DNA of 64,000 nt from Nodosilinea sp. FACHB-131 (GCF_014695395.1 NZ_JACJOF010000027.1:496001-560000); one strand, 5' to 3'. Shown: positions 1 to 10,660, counted from the first letter of the stretch. Notes: generated by a model from the letters alone, not told the origin. A program made the numbers and translations.

Positions 1-1060
<1,060 letters not shown>

Positions 1061-1573
1061 AGTCGAGCCGGATAACAGCGCTCAAACTTCCCAGCAGTAG
1101 CTAGGTCTAGGAAAAACCTTTGACCTGGGGAGTCGAGCTATTCAGGGCATTTCGCCTTTATTTCGAAATTTAGTTGCGCCCAAGGCGCAGCAGCAGTCCC
1201 AGCCCTAGGAGCAGGCTGAAGAGAGGAGCGAGGGATAGCTGCAAAGACAACATCAAACGGGGATGGCGCAAAATTGCACAACACACGCATAGTAACTGCG
1301 TTGCAAAGCAGCGTCAAGAGCTGGGACTTCGCGATCGCGAGAGTGGATCGCTCTGAGCGGCGAGGCTCGCTCTAGATAGGATGGGTCAAGGACGCGATCG
1401 CAGAATTAGGAAATATTAGCCAGAAGTAATTTAACTCAGCCCAGTTAATAGCGCGCACACCACTTATTAGTGACAATAGAAGTCGGGGATCTCGCTCCTT
1501 TCGATTGGCTGAGCGGTTAGCCAGGGCAACATCTAGCCCTTGTTAACTCAAGCTGCTGTTTTTGGCTGTTTTC

Positions 1574-1603
1574 AGCCCCCTGCGTCTACTCGTGCAGGGG
1601 GCT
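1574..1603 (+). terminator. Strong hairpin ahead of the antiporter gene
   Basis: A 10-bp perfect stem (AGCCCCCTGC / GCAGGGGGCT) encloses a 10-base loop and is followed by TTG rather than a full T-run. It ends 42 bases before the ATG at 1646. It could terminate a short transcript from the upstream gap or act as a leader hairpin; the sequence does not decide between these. Confidence 0.45.
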
Positions 1604-1645
1604 TTGTAAGCCGTTCTAATTTTCAGTGCCCTAACGTGATCCTGT

Positions 1646-3397
1646 ATGACCGCTGAACCAAACTTTGTCCTCGATTTAACCCTGGCCCTGGGGGCCTCTG
1701 CTATTGGCGGCTATATTGCCCATCGACTCAAACAGCCGGCGCTGCTGGGCTACCTCGTTACCGGGCTGATCATCGGTCCTTTTGGCCTCGGACTACAAAC
1801 CGATGTGGAGCAAATTCAGGGTCTAGCGGAGGTGGGCATTGCCTTTTTGCTGTTTGCCCTAGGGGTTGAGTTTTCCCTGACAGAGCTAAAGCGGGTCAAA
1901 GATATCGCCCTCAAGGGCAGCTTTTTGCAAATAGGGCTGACCACGCTGCTAGTGTGCTCGGTGTCGCTGCTGTCGGGCACGGCCAACTCTCCGCTCCAGG
2001 GCCTTTTTTTGGGGCTGGTGCTATCGCTGTCGTCTACGGCGGTGGTGCTCAAAACCCTCACCGATCGCGGGGAAACCGCCACTGTGCATGGTCAGGTGAT
2101 GCTGGGGCTGTTGATTTCCCAAGACATTGCCCTGGGGTTAATGCTAGCGGTGCTGCCGGTGCTCAACCAGCCCGACGCTCTGGGGCCAGCGCTGGCGATC
2201 GCAGCGCTCAAGTTTGGGTTGTTTTTGGCAGGGGCGATCGCCCTGGGCCGCTGGGTAGTGCCTCAGTTAATTCAGCACATTGCCGCCACCGAGAGCAGCG
2301 AGCTGTTTTTGCTCACCGTGGTCGCCCTCTGCCTGAGCGTTGCCTGGATCACCTCCTTTCTGGGGCTCTCGATCGCCATGGGAGCCTTCGTCGCTGGCCT
2401 GATGATTTCTGAAATCGACTACGCTGATCAGGCTTTAGGCAAGATTTTGCCTCTGCGCGACACCTTTGCCTGCCTGTTTTTTGCCTCCATCGGCATGCTG
2501 ATCGATCCCCATCTGATCCTCAGCGACCTGGGCAGAATCCTGGAGCTGGTGGCGCTGATTATGGTGGGCAAGGCGCTAATTATTTTGCCCATCGTGCTGG
2601 GGTTTGGCTATTCGCTGAAAACGGCGGTGAGGGCCAGCTTTGGACTCAACCAAATCGGCGAATTTTCCTTTGTGCTGGCGCTGATGGGGCTAGAGCTCGG
2701 GCTGATTAACGAGGAACGTTACTCGCTGCTGCTGGGCACGATTGCCATTTCCCTCATGCTCACCCCGCTGTGGATTAACCTGGCCCCCAAGGTAGCCGAC
2801 TGGCTGCACAACCTGCCGGTGCTCAAGGACTTTCTCAACCAGGCCGAGGATCCCAAACTGCTGTCTGTACCTGGCGATATTCACGACCATGTGATTGTGG
2901 CGGGCTATGGCCGAGTAGGCGAGGTGCTGGTCAATGTGCTGCTCAGCCGAGGCTATTCGGTGCTGGTGGTCGAAAATAGCGAAACCGCGATTCAACGTCT
3001 GCGCAACCGCCATGCGCCCCTGGTGCAAATCCCTTTTGTTTACGGCGATGCTGACAGCGAACTGGTGCTAGAGAAAACTTCTCTGGAAACCGCCAAAGCC
3101 CTGGCCATTACCCTGCCCGACCCGACAACGACCCGGCTAGTGCTGCAACGGGCGCTGCTGAGAGCCCCTGAACTGGATATCATTGCGCGATCGCACAACA
3201 ACGAAGAGATCGACGTACTTACCCAGCTCGGGGCCAGGGAGGTGGTGCAGCCGGAGTTTGAGGCGGCCCTAGAGTTGGGCTCTCACGTGCTGAATACTCT
3301 GGGCGAAAAGTCGGTCGAAATTCAGGCTGTGCTGGATTGGATTCGCCAGGATCGCTACCGCAGTATTCGCCCAGCGGTGCAGGTGGGCGAGGGGTGA
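1646..3397 (+). CDS. Cation:proton antiporter, CPA2 family, with TrkA-N domain
   Basis: A membrane antiporter of the KefB/KefC/YbaL type, expected to exchange K+ or Na+ for protons. Residues 1 to about 385 are strongly hydrophobic, with the 12-13 helices expected of a Na_H_exchanger domain. From about residue 412 a soluble Rossmann domain begins with 'VIVAGYGRVG', the GxGxxG nucleotide-binding motif of TrkA-N/RCK domains, which usually gate such transporters. The 583-residue length suits YbaL-like proteins. The gene is monocistronic by position, with a hairpin before it and a bidirectional terminator after it. Substrate ion and ligand cannot be deduced. Confidence 0.85.
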   Translation: MTAEPNFVLDLTLALGASAIGGYIAHRLKQPALLGYLVTGLIIGPFGLGLQTDVEQIQGLAEVGIAFLLFALGVEFSLTELKRVKDIALKGSFLQIGLTTLLVCSVSLLSGTANSPLQGLFLGLVLSLSSTAVVLKTLTDRGETATVHGQVMLGLLISQDIALGLMLAVLPVLNQPDALGPALAIAALKFGLFLAGAIALGRWVVPQLIQHIAATESSELFLLTVVALCLSVAWITSFLGLSIAMGAFVAGLMISEIDYADQALGKILPLRDTFACLFFASIGMLIDPHLILSDLGRILELVALIMVGKALIILPIVLGFGYSLKTAVRASFGLNQIGEFSFVLALMGLELGLINEERYSLLLGTIAISLMLTPLWINLAPKVADWLHNLPVLKDFLNQAEDPKLLSVPGDIHDHVIVAGYGRVGEVLVNVLLSRGYSVLVVENSETAIQRLRNRHAPLVQIPFVYGDADSELVLEKTSLETAKALAITLPDPTTTRLVLQRALLRAPELDIIARSHNNEEIDVLTQLGAREVVQPEFEAALELGSHVLNTLGEKSVEIQAVLDWIRQDRYRSIRPAVQVGEG

Positions 3398-3501
3398 TGG
3401 GTGGATGGGTAGTGGGTGGATGGGTAGTGGAGGTGTTGAAAACAAGATGGATTTAAGTCGGCTCCATCTATACCCGGCGCTACATACCCGTCGCCTGCTA
3501 A

Positions 3502-3542
3502 GACAAAAGCCCCTGAAAGCGTCGCTTTCAGGGGCTTTTGTC
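3502..3542. terminator. Bidirectional rho-independent terminator
   Basis: A near-perfect palindrome, GACAAAAGCCCCTGAAAG and its complement around a short loop, has A-rich and T-rich flanks on both sides. It lies between the convergent antiporter and sdhA genes and ends four bases before the sdhA stop codon, so it can serve both transcripts. Short G-rich direct repeats (GGATGGGTAGTG) lie just to its left at about 3400-3432. Confidence 0.85.
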
Positions 3543-3546
3543 TGGC

Positions 3547-5457
3547 TCACTTATAACTGCGCTGGGTGAGCTGCACATTTTCAAATTCAAGAGTTTCCCG
3601 GTGCAGCTGGGGCATTCGCCCTTCCCCCGCATACTCCCAAGCCGCCACAAAGGCAAAGTGCTCGTCGTCGCGCTTGGCCTCGCCATCGGGGGTTTGGTAC
3701 TCTTCGCGAAAGTGACCGCCGCAGGATTCTTCTCGTTGCAGGGCATCCCGGGCCATCAGCTCTGCCAGGTCGATAAAGTCGGCTACGCGCCCGGCAAACT
3801 CCAAGTTTTTGTTCAAGGTGTTGGCCTCGCCAGGGATTTTGAGATTTTGCCAGAACTCGGCCCGCAGGTCTTGAATCTGGGCGATCGCACTCTCCAGCCC
3901 CTCCCGATTGCGCGCCATGCCCACGTTATCCCACACAATGCGGCCCAGCTCGCGGTGAAACTCCATCACCGTCTTGTTGCCCTGAATGCTCAGCAGCTTG
4001 GTAATGCGGGCCTTAGCGCTAGCCTCGGCTTCTCCAAAGGCATCGTCGTCGGTGGTTACGGTGGGCAAAGACTGCCCCGCAATGTAGTCACCCAACGTGT
4101 AGGGAATCACAAAGTAGCCATCCGCCAAACCCTGCATCAGCGCGCTGGCCCCTAGCCGGTTAGCGCCATGGTCAGAAAAATTCGCCTCGCCCAGCACAAA
4201 CAAACCGGGGATAGTGCTCATCAGGTGGTAGTCAACCCACAGGCCGCCCATTGTGTAGTGCACGGCGGGGTAGATACGCATCGGCGTCTCGTAGGGGTTT
4301 TCGCCCGAGATCCGCTGATACATGTCGAACAGGTTGCCGTAGCGGGCGGCGATGGTGTCGCGGCCTTGATGGGCGATCGCATCCCGAAAATCTAAATACA
4401 CCGCCAGCCTCGTGTCACCTACGCCGCGCCCCTCATCGGTCATGGCCTTGGCATTGCGCGAGGCCACATCCCGAGGCACTAAGTTGCCAAAGGCAGGGTA
4501 GCGAATTTCTAAGTAATAGTCGCGCTCCGCGTCGGGAATGTCGTCGGGATGGCGAGTATCCCCAGGTTTTAGCGGCACCCACACCCGCCCGTCGTTGCGC
4601 AGGCCCTCGCTCATCAGCGTAAGTTTCGATTGATAATCGCCCGACACCGGAATGCAGGTGGGGTGAATCTGCGTATAGCAAGGGTTGGCAAAGTAGGCCC
4701 CCCGCCGATGACAGCGCCAGGCTGCCGTCACGTTGGAGTTCTTCGCATTGGTTGAGAGGTAATAGACGTTGCCGTAGCCCCCAGTACACAGCAGCACCGC
4801 ATCCCCGGCGTAGCGCTCCAGCTCCCCCGTCACCAAGTTGCGCACGACAATGCCCCGCGCCTTACCGTCAGCCACCACCAGCTCCAGCATCTCACGGCGA
4901 GCATACACCTCGATCTTGCCTGCCTGCACCATGCGCATCATGGCGCTGTAGGCCCCCAGAAGTAATTGCTGCCCGGTTTGCCCCTTGGCGTAAAACGTGC
5001 GCGATACCTGTGCCCCCCCAAAGGAGCGGTTGTCGAGCAGTCCGCTGTATTCCCGCGCGAAGGGTACGCCCTGGGCCACGCACTGGTCGATAATGCCGCT
5101 GCTGATCTCCGCCAGGCGATGCACGTTGGCCTCGCGGGAGCGATAGTCGCCGCCTTTGATGGTGTCGTAGAACAGCCGCCATACGCTGTCGCCATCGTTG
5201 GGATAGTTCTTTGTGGCGTTGATACCTCCCTGGGCAGCAATGCTGTGGGCGCGGCGGGGTGAGTCTTGAATGCAAAAGCTTTTGACGTTGTAGCCCAGCT
5301 CTGCCAGGGTCGCTGCCGCCGAGGCTCCCGCTAGGCCAGTGCCGACAATGAGAATGGTGTGTTTGCTCTTATTTTTGGGACTAACTAGGCGACAGTGGTC
5401 TTTGAAGTCGCTCCATTTTTGGTTCAGCGGACCAGCGGGAATGCGAGGGTCAAGCAT
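3547..5457 (-). CDS. sdhA: Succinate dehydrogenase/fumarate reductase flavoprotein subunit (type B)
   Basis: Catalytic FAD subunit that oxidises succinate to fumarate (or the reverse). About 636 residues. The FAD-binding motif GTGLAG is near residue 39, and '[11 protein letters not shown]' near residue 71 carries the His that covalently binds FAD in this family. 'HPTCIPV' and '[10 protein letters not shown]' match active-site regions of the Bacillus/Bacteroidetes-type enzyme. The ATG at 5457 is preferred to an upstream TTG at 5496, because residues from MLDPRIP onward look conserved. The likely partner sdhC lies 10 kb away at 15831-16565; no iron-sulfur subunit is visible in the window. The reaction direction in the cell is not known from sequence. 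Confidence 0.9.
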   Translation of the reverse strand: MLDPRIPAGPLNQKWSDFKDHCRLVSPKNKSKHTILIVGTGLAGASAAATLAELGYNVKSFCIQDSPRRAHSIAAQGGINATKNYPNDGDSVWRLFYDTIKGGDYRSREANVHRLAEISSGIIDQCVAQGVPFAREYSGLLDNRSFGGAQVSRTFYAKGQTGQQLLLGAYSAMMRMVQAGKIEVYARREMLELVVADGKARGIVVRNLVTGELERYAGDAVLLCTGGYGNVYYLSTNAKNSNVTAAWRCHRRGAYFANPCYTQIHPTCIPVSGDYQSKLTLMSEGLRNDGRVWVPLKPGDTRHPDDIPDAERDYYLEIRYPAFGNLVPRDVASRNAKAMTDEGRGVGDTRLAVYLDFRDAIAHQGRDTIAARYGNLFDMYQRISGENPYETPMRIYPAVHYTMGGLWVDYHLMSTIPGLFVLGEANFSDHGANRLGASALMQGLADGYFVIPYTLGDYIAGQSLPTVTTDDDAFGEAEASAKARITKLLSIQGNKTVMEFHRELGRIVWDNVGMARNREGLESAIAQIQDLRAEFWQNLKIPGEANTLNKNLEFAGRVADFIDLAELMARDALQREESCGGHFREEYQTPDGEAKRDDEHFAFVAAWEYAGEGRMPQLHRETLEFENVQLTQRSYK

Positions 5458-5488
5458 GGGGAGGGAGGAGAGATGGGGAAGATAAAGA

Positions 5489-6052
5489 CTACTCAAGGAG
5501 CCAGCCGAAAACAGCAGCTACAGTGAGACTAAGCCCGTTTGCAAAGGTGGGGACTGGCAAAGATTGAGCCGGCTCGTCAAAGACTTCGGGCTGCTGCTTG
5601 GGAAGGTAAACAAAAATAGTTTGCTCGTCGGGGTCAATCAACCAGCCTAATTGGGTGCCGTGGTTGAGGCAGTGCAGAATATTTTTGGTAACTTTTGTTT
5701 GGCTTTGGTCAGGGGAGAGAATTTCAATCGTCCAGTCTGGGTGAGCAGGGAAACTATTCGCAATCTCACCATTCTCATCCCGTGGAATTCTGCCCTGGGT
5801 AAACACAGAAACGTCAGGAACAGTTGAGCGGCCACCAAACGTACAGCGGAGTTCTGAGAAAGCCCTGCCAATTTTTTGGGGCTTGAGCACGCTGTTTACT
5901 GCCGCCGAGAACTCGGTCTGAATAGTGCTGTGCTTCCCTTGAGGCATGGGTTTCCGAATGATTTGCCCGTCAATGTACTCGCTGGCAGGTTTGGTCTCTG
6001 GCAAATCCAGAAACTCCTCCAGAGTCATTAGCTTGGGCGGGGACTGTACCAT
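5489..6052 (-). CDS. Uma2 family (DUF820) PD-(D/E)XK nuclease-like protein
   Basis: Uma2 proteins are abundant in cyanobacteria and carry a restriction-endonuclease-like fold; their biological role is poorly known. The 187-residue product has the family's opening '[21 protein letters not shown]'-type region (residues 9-29), then 'VPDVSVF', an acidic '[16 protein letters not shown]', and '[11 protein letters not shown]', which match the catalytic core. The ATG at 6052 was chosen over a TTG two codons upstream. The stop is 31 bases from the preferred sdhA start on the same strand, so the two genes may be co-transcribed by chance of position; no functional link is implied. Confidence 0.85.
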   Translation of the reverse strand: MVQSPPKLMTLEEFLDLPETKPASEYIDGQIIRKPMPQGKHSTIQTEFSAAVNSVLKPQKIGRAFSELRCTFGGRSTVPDVSVFTQGRIPRDENGEIANSFPAHPDWTIEILSPDQSQTKVTKNILHCLNHGTQLGWLIDPDEQTIFVYLPKQQPEVFDEPAQSLPVPTFANGLSLTVAAVFGWLLE

Positions 6053-6058
6053 TGCCAA

Positions 6059-6526
6059 GGGCTATCGAAGAAACTGCTTCTTCCTTAAGCATAGCGGAGC
6101 GATTACTCTGTGATGCTTAAGGAGCAGGGGAGTATCTTTGACACGCTGCAGGTTCTCGCTCAACGGCTGTCAAGTAGACCGATCGCTCATGGCTTTGTCA
6201 AACCCATGGCCATGGTCCCATTCTATTCTCGCTATATTGCATGTAACTTGGCAATGACGAAGCTGTGTGGCAGCAAGGCCTTCGAAACTTCGAGTGAATG
6301 CCTCTCATCTGTCCATTTCAACAATGTGGTAGACTTCGACCACAAACAGGCTTGAGTTGTTCTGTTGTTTACTCGCGATCGCAAAATATTGTGCAGCGGC
6401 GATCTCGCCCTCCCACGCAATTCTAAAACCTAAAAAGTTTAGTTTTTAGACTAGCATTACAACTTTGCTTAATGCTTGACCTTTGAAACCAAAATTTGAC
6501 AAGTAGTTAACCTAGTAAAAACAGGC
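6059..6526. other. Intergenic region without a recognisable gene
   Basis: A divergent promoter region between the Uma2 gene and the RCC-reductase-like gene. An 81-codon ORF (6110-6355, plus) has no recognisable motif and no ribosome binding site, and is regarded as chance. Base composition becomes AT-rich from about 6420, where the promoter of the downstream pair probably lies. No hairpin terminator is seen. Confidence 0.4.
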
Positions 6527-7279
6527 ATGACTTCTCAAATTGACCTAGACCACGCCACCCTGTTTGCACAACTGCAAAATATTTTAAGTGAGTTGCAAAG
6601 AGAAGTAACCCAACAGCTTGCAGCTTTTCCTCATTTAAATCAACCCCTTCAAAGCTTTAGAAGCCCCGATGGCAATGTGACAGGCTCGCTTCTAACCTTT
6701 ACTGGAGAGGAGCTAGATTGGCTGGTTTATTCATGGTTTAATGCCCCTCAGATGAAATTTGGCACTACGCGCCTGACCCTTTGGCTAAGCCCACTGATTC
6801 AGGTGCCTCACTTAGCCGTTGAATTTGGCACAAAGCCCGATCTCTTCTTCTACATCGATTACATACCTAGAGTTGATTTGTGGGCTGACTTAAGCTATTC
6901 AGAACACTACTATGAGCCTTTAGATGCAACTTATATGACGCTGCGAGAGAATCCTAATCTATCTTTGTTTGTGAGCAAGGCGTTGTACATCCGGCAGTTG
7001 CAGTCCCCAACGCCGCTTTGCTTTACGTGCCCTGCAACCCAGGACTCTGTCTCGTTAATTGAACATACCGCTCGAGAAATGTGTTTTCGCTGGCTCACCT
7101 GGGTTAAGCAGGCAGAACCTGTCTCCGTGGGGCGCCAATCTGCACTGGCAAAACGGGATTTACTGATGCGAAAAACTGTCGCCGAGCGCGACCCAGGTAA
7201 TGTTGTAGCCAAGCAGATTTTTGGGGCAGAGTTGGCAGACCAGTTAATCTGCGCGTTGTGGAGCAAGGACTATGAGTAA
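6527..7279 (+). CDS. Red chlorophyll catabolite reductase-like protein
   Basis: A 250-residue soluble protein with the order 'PDGNVTGSLLTF', 'HLAVEFGTKPDLFFYIDYIPRVD', 'YYEPLDATY' and 'SPTPLCF'. This pattern recalls plant RCC reductase (ACD2), a ferredoxin-dependent bilin reductase acting on the open-chain product of pheophorbide a, and its cyanobacterial homologs. In the plant enzyme an acidic residue in this central strand region contacts the substrate; the Glu in 'VEFG' may correspond. The gene overlaps the NmrA-like gene by 8 bases, so the two are probably translationally coupled. Assignment rests on memory of the family pattern; a general bilin-reductase-fold protein is the alternative. 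Confidence 0.5.
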   Translation: MTSQIDLDHATLFAQLQNILSELQREVTQQLAAFPHLNQPLQSFRSPDGNVTGSLLTFTGEELDWLVYSWFNAPQMKFGTTRLTLWLSPLIQVPHLAVEFGTKPDLFFYIDYIPRVDLWADLSYSEHYYEPLDATYMTLRENPNLSLFVSKALYIRQLQSPTPLCFTCPATQDSVSLIEHTAREMCFRWLTWVKQAEPVSVGRQSALAKRDLLMRKTVAERDPGNVVAKQIFGAELADQLICALWSKDYE

Positions 7280-8183
7280 TGCAGAAGCGATCGGCAAAGT
7301 GCTACTCATCGGTGTGACTGGGGGGACGGGCAGCAATGCTGTTAAAGGATTGCTCGAACAAAAGGTAACTGACCTTCGCGCAATTACCCGCAAAATCAAC
7401 CTTGAGCGTCCTTCCCTATCTAAACTACACAACAGCGGTGTTGAGCTAGTTGAAGCAGATCTTGATGATGAGTCTTCGTTGGAGGCAGCTTTCGCAGGTG
7501 TTTCGGCGGTTTACTGTCACGCAACTGCCCCAGATTCTGCTAAGCCTGACCCCCGAGAAGTTGTCAGGGCACAACGAATTGCCCAAGCTGCTAAGCAAGC
7601 TAATGTCAGCCACTTTGTCTACAATTCTGCGGGAGGAGCCGATCGCAAGTCCGGCATTTCTCACATCGAGCAAAAGTATCGAGTAGAGCAGATTCTAAAG
7701 CAGGCAAATTTGCCTACAACTATGTTGCGTGCGTGCTTATTCATGGAAGAGCTTTGGAAGCAATACACTCGCCCATCGGTACTCAAAGGGTCTTTCCCTT
7801 TTGCGGTGCAGCCCAATAAGCCGCTGCATTTGATTACAACAAAAGACATGGGACGGGTGGCTGCCTACGTGATGAAGCACCGTTCTGAGTATATGGGCAA
7901 AGACATTGAACTGGCTGGAGACCTCTTAACCCCGAAGCAAATGGCGGAGGCATTTGCTAACGCTCAGGGAAGCCCTGTTGTCTACAAAGAGGTTCCTCCC
8001 TGGATTTTCTTACTCTTATTTCGTAAATCGCTGTTTGATTTGATTCAGTGGTATCGCAAGCAAGGCTATCAAGCGAATGTTTCTGCCTTGAGAGAGGAAT
8101 TTCCTGGGCTGCTAACCACTTTTGCTGACTTTTTGCAAGAAACCAATTGGGCAAACGCAAAGTTGACGTACCAGGATTTATAA
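7272..8183 (+). CDS. NmrA-like atypical SDR, NAD(P)-binding
   Basis: A 303-residue Rossmann protein. 'LLIGVTGGTGSNAVKGLL' (residues 11-28) contains the TGxxGxxG-type dinucleotide motif of NmrA/atypical SDRs. 'VELVEADLDDESSLEAAFAGV' is the second-strand acidic region that selects the cofactor, and 'VYNSAGGADRKSGISH' occupies the active-site strand. Such proteins are either NAD(P)-sensing regulators or reductases of small aromatic or isoprenoid substrates. The ATG lies inside the end of the RCC-reductase-like gene, giving an 8-base overlap, so the pair likely works together. The substrate is unknown; a redox partner or regulator of a tetrapyrrole step is only an inference from context. Confidence 0.75.
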   Translation: MSNAEAIGKVLLIGVTGGTGSNAVKGLLEQKVTDLRAITRKINLERPSLSKLHNSGVELVEADLDDESSLEAAFAGVSAVYCHATAPDSAKPDPREVVRAQRIAQAAKQANVSHFVYNSAGGADRKSGISHIEQKYRVEQILKQANLPTTMLRACLFMEELWKQYTRPSVLKGSFPFAVQPNKPLHLITTKDMGRVAAYVMKHRSEYMGKDIELAGDLLTPKQMAEAFANAQGSPVVYKEVPPWIFLLLFRKSLFDLIQWYRKQGYQANVSALREEFPGLLTTFADFLQETNWANAKLTYQDL

Positions 8184-8368
8184 AATCTTTCAAGGATTGG
8201 TACGAGTAATCTATTCCTAATCCTAGTTATTGCCGTCTTCCAAGCTTGCAAGTAGGGGGGTTAGGAGGGGCGATCGCGATCGCTCTCAACATGAGCGTTA
8301 GACCAGCGCTCTACCAATACGGTTCGGAGCCGGTAATAGCGGCATCGGGCTGCACTTTGCCAAGCGCT

Positions 8369-8551
8369 TTAAGACCCGATTGAACGTGGCTTAGCAGTAA
8401 TGAGCCGGTTCAGCGGCACCAAGCACTCCTCGAGATCGCCCCAGCGCTTCTGCCCGCCCGCTGCAACCCAGTAGTTAGACACGGTTACCGTATCGCTATT
8501 CCCTTCATTGTCGACGCAATAATACTCTAGATTGATGCAGAAATTATGAAT
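8369..8551 (-). pseudogene. Possible gene remnant or very small protein
   Basis: In the 409-base gap between the NmrA-like and SDR genes, one minus-strand frame stays open for about 60 codons without an ATG. It reads 'CVDNEGNSDTVTVSNYW' and then 'AGGQKRWGDLEECLVPLNRL' before a TAA at 8369. The composition is protein-like rather than random. With no start codon and no ribosome site, it is most simply the 3' end of a decayed gene. No family was recognised. The rest of the gap holds two HIP1 octamers and nothing else identifiable. Confidence 0.3.
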
Positions 8552-8592
8552 TTAGTCCAATGTATTCTAGTAAAGCAAACTTATAAGATTGC

Positions 8593-9384
8593 ATGACAAC
8601 AGCCTTAATTACTGGAGCCTCTGCCGGCATTGGTGCAGCATTTGCCCAACAACTAGCAGCGCGTCGAACGGATCTTGTGCTGGTTGCTCGTTCCCAGGAT
8701 AAGCTACAGGAACTTGCCAATTCACTCAATCATCAATATCAGATTCAAGTAGATGTTATTGTCCAGGATTTGACGGCAGTAGACGCTACGGAGACGATTT
8801 TTCAAACTGTGCAGCAACTTGGACGCTCGATCGATTTGTTGGTTAACAATGCTGGAATTGGAGATTATGGTGATTTTGCCGAAAGCGATCGAGACTTTCA
8901 GCTTAAAGCGGTGCAGCTCAATATCGCGACAATTGTGGATTTAACCCATCGCTTTTTACCAGGGATGCGGCAGCGACAAACTGGAGGGGTAATCAACCTG
9001 TCTTCGGTGGCAGCGTTTCACTCTATGCCCTATTTCTCGATCTACGCCGCAACAAAAGCCTTTATTCTTAGCTTTAGTGAAGCTTTATGGGCAGAAAATC
9101 GTAGTTATGGAGTGCATGTGCTAGCCGTTTGTCCGGGCCCAGCTGGCATTAAATTCTTCAAAGAAGCGGGATTTCCACCGTTTCTAGTTAACGTAGCTGC
9201 AAAATTTGACACGCCGATTGAGACTGTTGTACGAGATGCCCTAAAAGCATTTGAAAAACGAGAGTCGATCGTGGTTCCTGGCAACCCCATTAATCCTATT
9301 CTTGCTGCGCTGCCTCGGTTTCTACCACGAGAGGGGATTTCTAGCTTCTGGAAGCTGGTATTAGGGCATGATGGTGACAAATAA
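8593..9384 (+). CDS. Short-chain dehydrogenase/reductase (classical SDR)
   Basis: A 263-residue NAD(P)-dependent oxidoreductase. 'LITGASAGIGAAFA' (residues 5-18) is the TGxxxGIG cofactor motif; 'NNAGIG' follows at about residue 88. The catalytic set is visible as Ser in 'INLSSVAAF' and Tyr/Lys in 'YAATKAF' (YxxxK). The ARS after strand 2 favours NADP. It resembles the DltE/YqjQ group. It stands alone on the plus strand, convergent with the GST gene. Substrate unknown. Confidence 0.88.
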   Translation: MTTALITGASAGIGAAFAQQLAARRTDLVLVARSQDKLQELANSLNHQYQIQVDVIVQDLTAVDATETIFQTVQQLGRSIDLLVNNAGIGDYGDFAESDRDFQLKAVQLNIATIVDLTHRFLPGMRQRQTGGVINLSSVAAFHSMPYFSIYAATKAFILSFSEALWAENRSYGVHVLAVCPGPAGIKFFKEAGFPPFLVNVAAKFDTPIETVVRDALKAFEKRESIVVPGNPINPILAALPRFLPREGISSFWKLVLGHDGDK

Positions 9385-9574
9385 TTACGTTCTCGCTTTC
9401 AAAGGTTGGTTAATAGAATGAACCGGTAAGACACTAATTCTGACGGAGTAAACGGAGCCAACTTACTGACAACGGAATAAACGAAAGGGTTCTATTCGCC
9501 GCTGCACCAAATTGTTCTGCTGCGCCGTCACATAATGCATTCAACAAAACCTCACCTACCTTTGTGAGTGTTCA

Positions 9575-9602
9575 CAACCTACAGCGGAGAATGCGATCGC
9601 TC
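9575..9602. repeat. Truncated copy of the accessory-block repeat (copy A)
   Basis: Only the right end of the repeat is present: 'ACAACCTACAGCGGAGAATG' followed by a HIP1 octamer. It lies in the 307-base gap between the SDR gene and the GST gene, and marks the left end of the accessory block. The rest of this gap shows nothing identifiable. Confidence 0.6.
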
Positions 9603-9691
9603 TCCACGTGGACATGCGCTGTTTTTCCGGTTTATTCATCGCTCCTAAAGGCGAGTAGGGCAAATCGGCTCTGATTTCGTCTCTTCTGTTA

Positions 9692-10363
9692 TCAGGTGGT
9701 GGCTTGCCCAGTGAAAACTGCCAACTGGGCGTCAAAAGCACGTTTGAAGGCGGGCCGTGCTTCGCCACGGGCGACGTAGGCAGCGAGGGTCGGATATTTC
9801 TCCAAAATACCTGAGCCGCTCAGTCTGCGCAGCACCTGCACCATCAGCAGATCACCGGCACTGAACCCATTGTCGAGCCAATCGGCATTGCCAAGACGCC
9901 TGGAAAGGTCATCCAATCGGTTACGGATGCCGTCCTCGACGAGGGGCAGACGCTCCTCGTACCAGGTCTTGTCGTGCTCCAAGTACATCGCGGCTTCGCG
10001 CTGAACGATGGGCGGCTCTACCGTGGCGATCGCTGCAAACATCCATGTGATGGCGCGCGCCCGGGCATTCGCATCCTGTGGCAGCAGACCGGCATGGCGC
10101 TCGGCAATATAGAGCACGATCGCCCCCGACTCAAACAAGACGAGATCGCCTTCTTCATAGGTCGGTATTTGCCCAAAAGGATGACGCGCACGATGGGTGG
10201 CTTCCTTCATCGCACTGAACGAAACCAGGCGAACGTCATAGGGCTGGCCCACTTCCTCAAGCGCCCAGCGCACGGGCATGTCACGCGCTAGCCCCTGGCC
10301 GCGATCGGGCGACTGTTCAAAGACGGTAATGGTTGGGACTGTTCGAGAACTCCAGTTGCGCAT
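9692..10363 (-). CDS. Glutathione S-transferase family protein
   Basis: A 223-residue protein with an N-terminal thioredoxin-like domain ('VRWALEEVGQPYDVRLV', then 'HPFGQIPTYEEGDLVLFESGAI', residues about 30-87) and an all-helical C-terminal half. The cis-Pro (QIP) and the ES pair after it match the glutathione-binding site. GSTs conjugate glutathione to electrophiles or act in peroxide defence. The ATG has a good AGGAG site about 10 bases upstream. It is the leftmost gene of the same-strand accessory block, and its sequence has a proteobacterial look compared with the neighbours (inference). Substrate unknown. Confidence 0.85.
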   Translation of the reverse strand: MRNWSSRTVPTITVFEQSPDRGQGLARDMPVRWALEEVGQPYDVRLVSFSAMKEATHRARHPFGQIPTYEEGDLVLFESGAIVLYIAERHAGLLPQDANARARAITWMFAAIATVEPPIVQREAAMYLEHDKTWYEERLPLVEDGIRNRLDDLSRRLGNADWLDNGFSAGDLLMVQVLRRLSGSGILEKYPTLAAYVARGEARPAFKRAFDAQLAVFTGQATT

Positions 10364-10460
10364 TTTCCTGCTCCTTGATGGATTGTGTGCTTGCTCTCAT
10401 TAGTCGAATGGTGCAACACAAAATCGACAACCTACAGAATTTCTCACCGACAGCCGACTA

Positions 10461-10656
10461 GCCCAACTTTGTATTAAGCATCAAAACGCTGAGTAACTCC
10501 TCTAGCTAGGTGCTTATTCAGCAACTTTTGGGTTTGCAATCTACAAAGCACCTCTGTCCCAGACAGATTGGGGGCAATAGCGAGGTTTGTTTGCTGGGAA
10601 AGGTTGGTGCAGCGTGAGTTCAAATCAACCTATAGCCGAGACTGCGATCGCTCTGA
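10461..10656. repeat. Accessory-block repeat, copy B
   Basis: Begins GCCCAACTTTGTATTAAGC, passes through 'GGTGCTTATTCAGCAAC', 'GTTTGCAATCTACAA' and 'ATAGCGAGGTTTGTTTGCTG', and ends with 'GCGATCGCTCTGAG'. It fills almost exactly the space between the GST promoter side and the stop of the Arr fusion gene (10661). On the minus strand its left end reads GCTTAATACAAAGTTGGGC, which contains a GTTRRRY box after a GCTTAA box, as in integron attC sites. Confidence 0.75.
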
Positions 10657-10660
10657 GAAG

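Noticed and set aside
1174..1356. 60-codon plus-strand ORF
   Set aside because: Arg/Ser-rich translation of HIP1-rich sequence, no ribosome site, not similar to known small proteins.
3538..4155. 205-codon plus-strand ORF across sdhA
   Set aside because: It is antisense to a clearly coding gene with intact family motifs; long antisense frames are common in GC-rich genes.
6110..6355. 81-codon ORF in the Uma2/RCC-reductase-like gap
   Set aside because: No recognisable motif, no ribosome site, and composition not typical of the neighbours.
8291..8335. tRNA-like fragment (minus strand reads TTGGTAGAGCGCTGGTCTAA)
   Set aside because: It resembles a D-arm and the start of an anticodon arm, but no anticodon stem, T-arm or acceptor stem follows. 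It overlaps HIP1-rich sequence and is most likely chance or a very degraded remnant.
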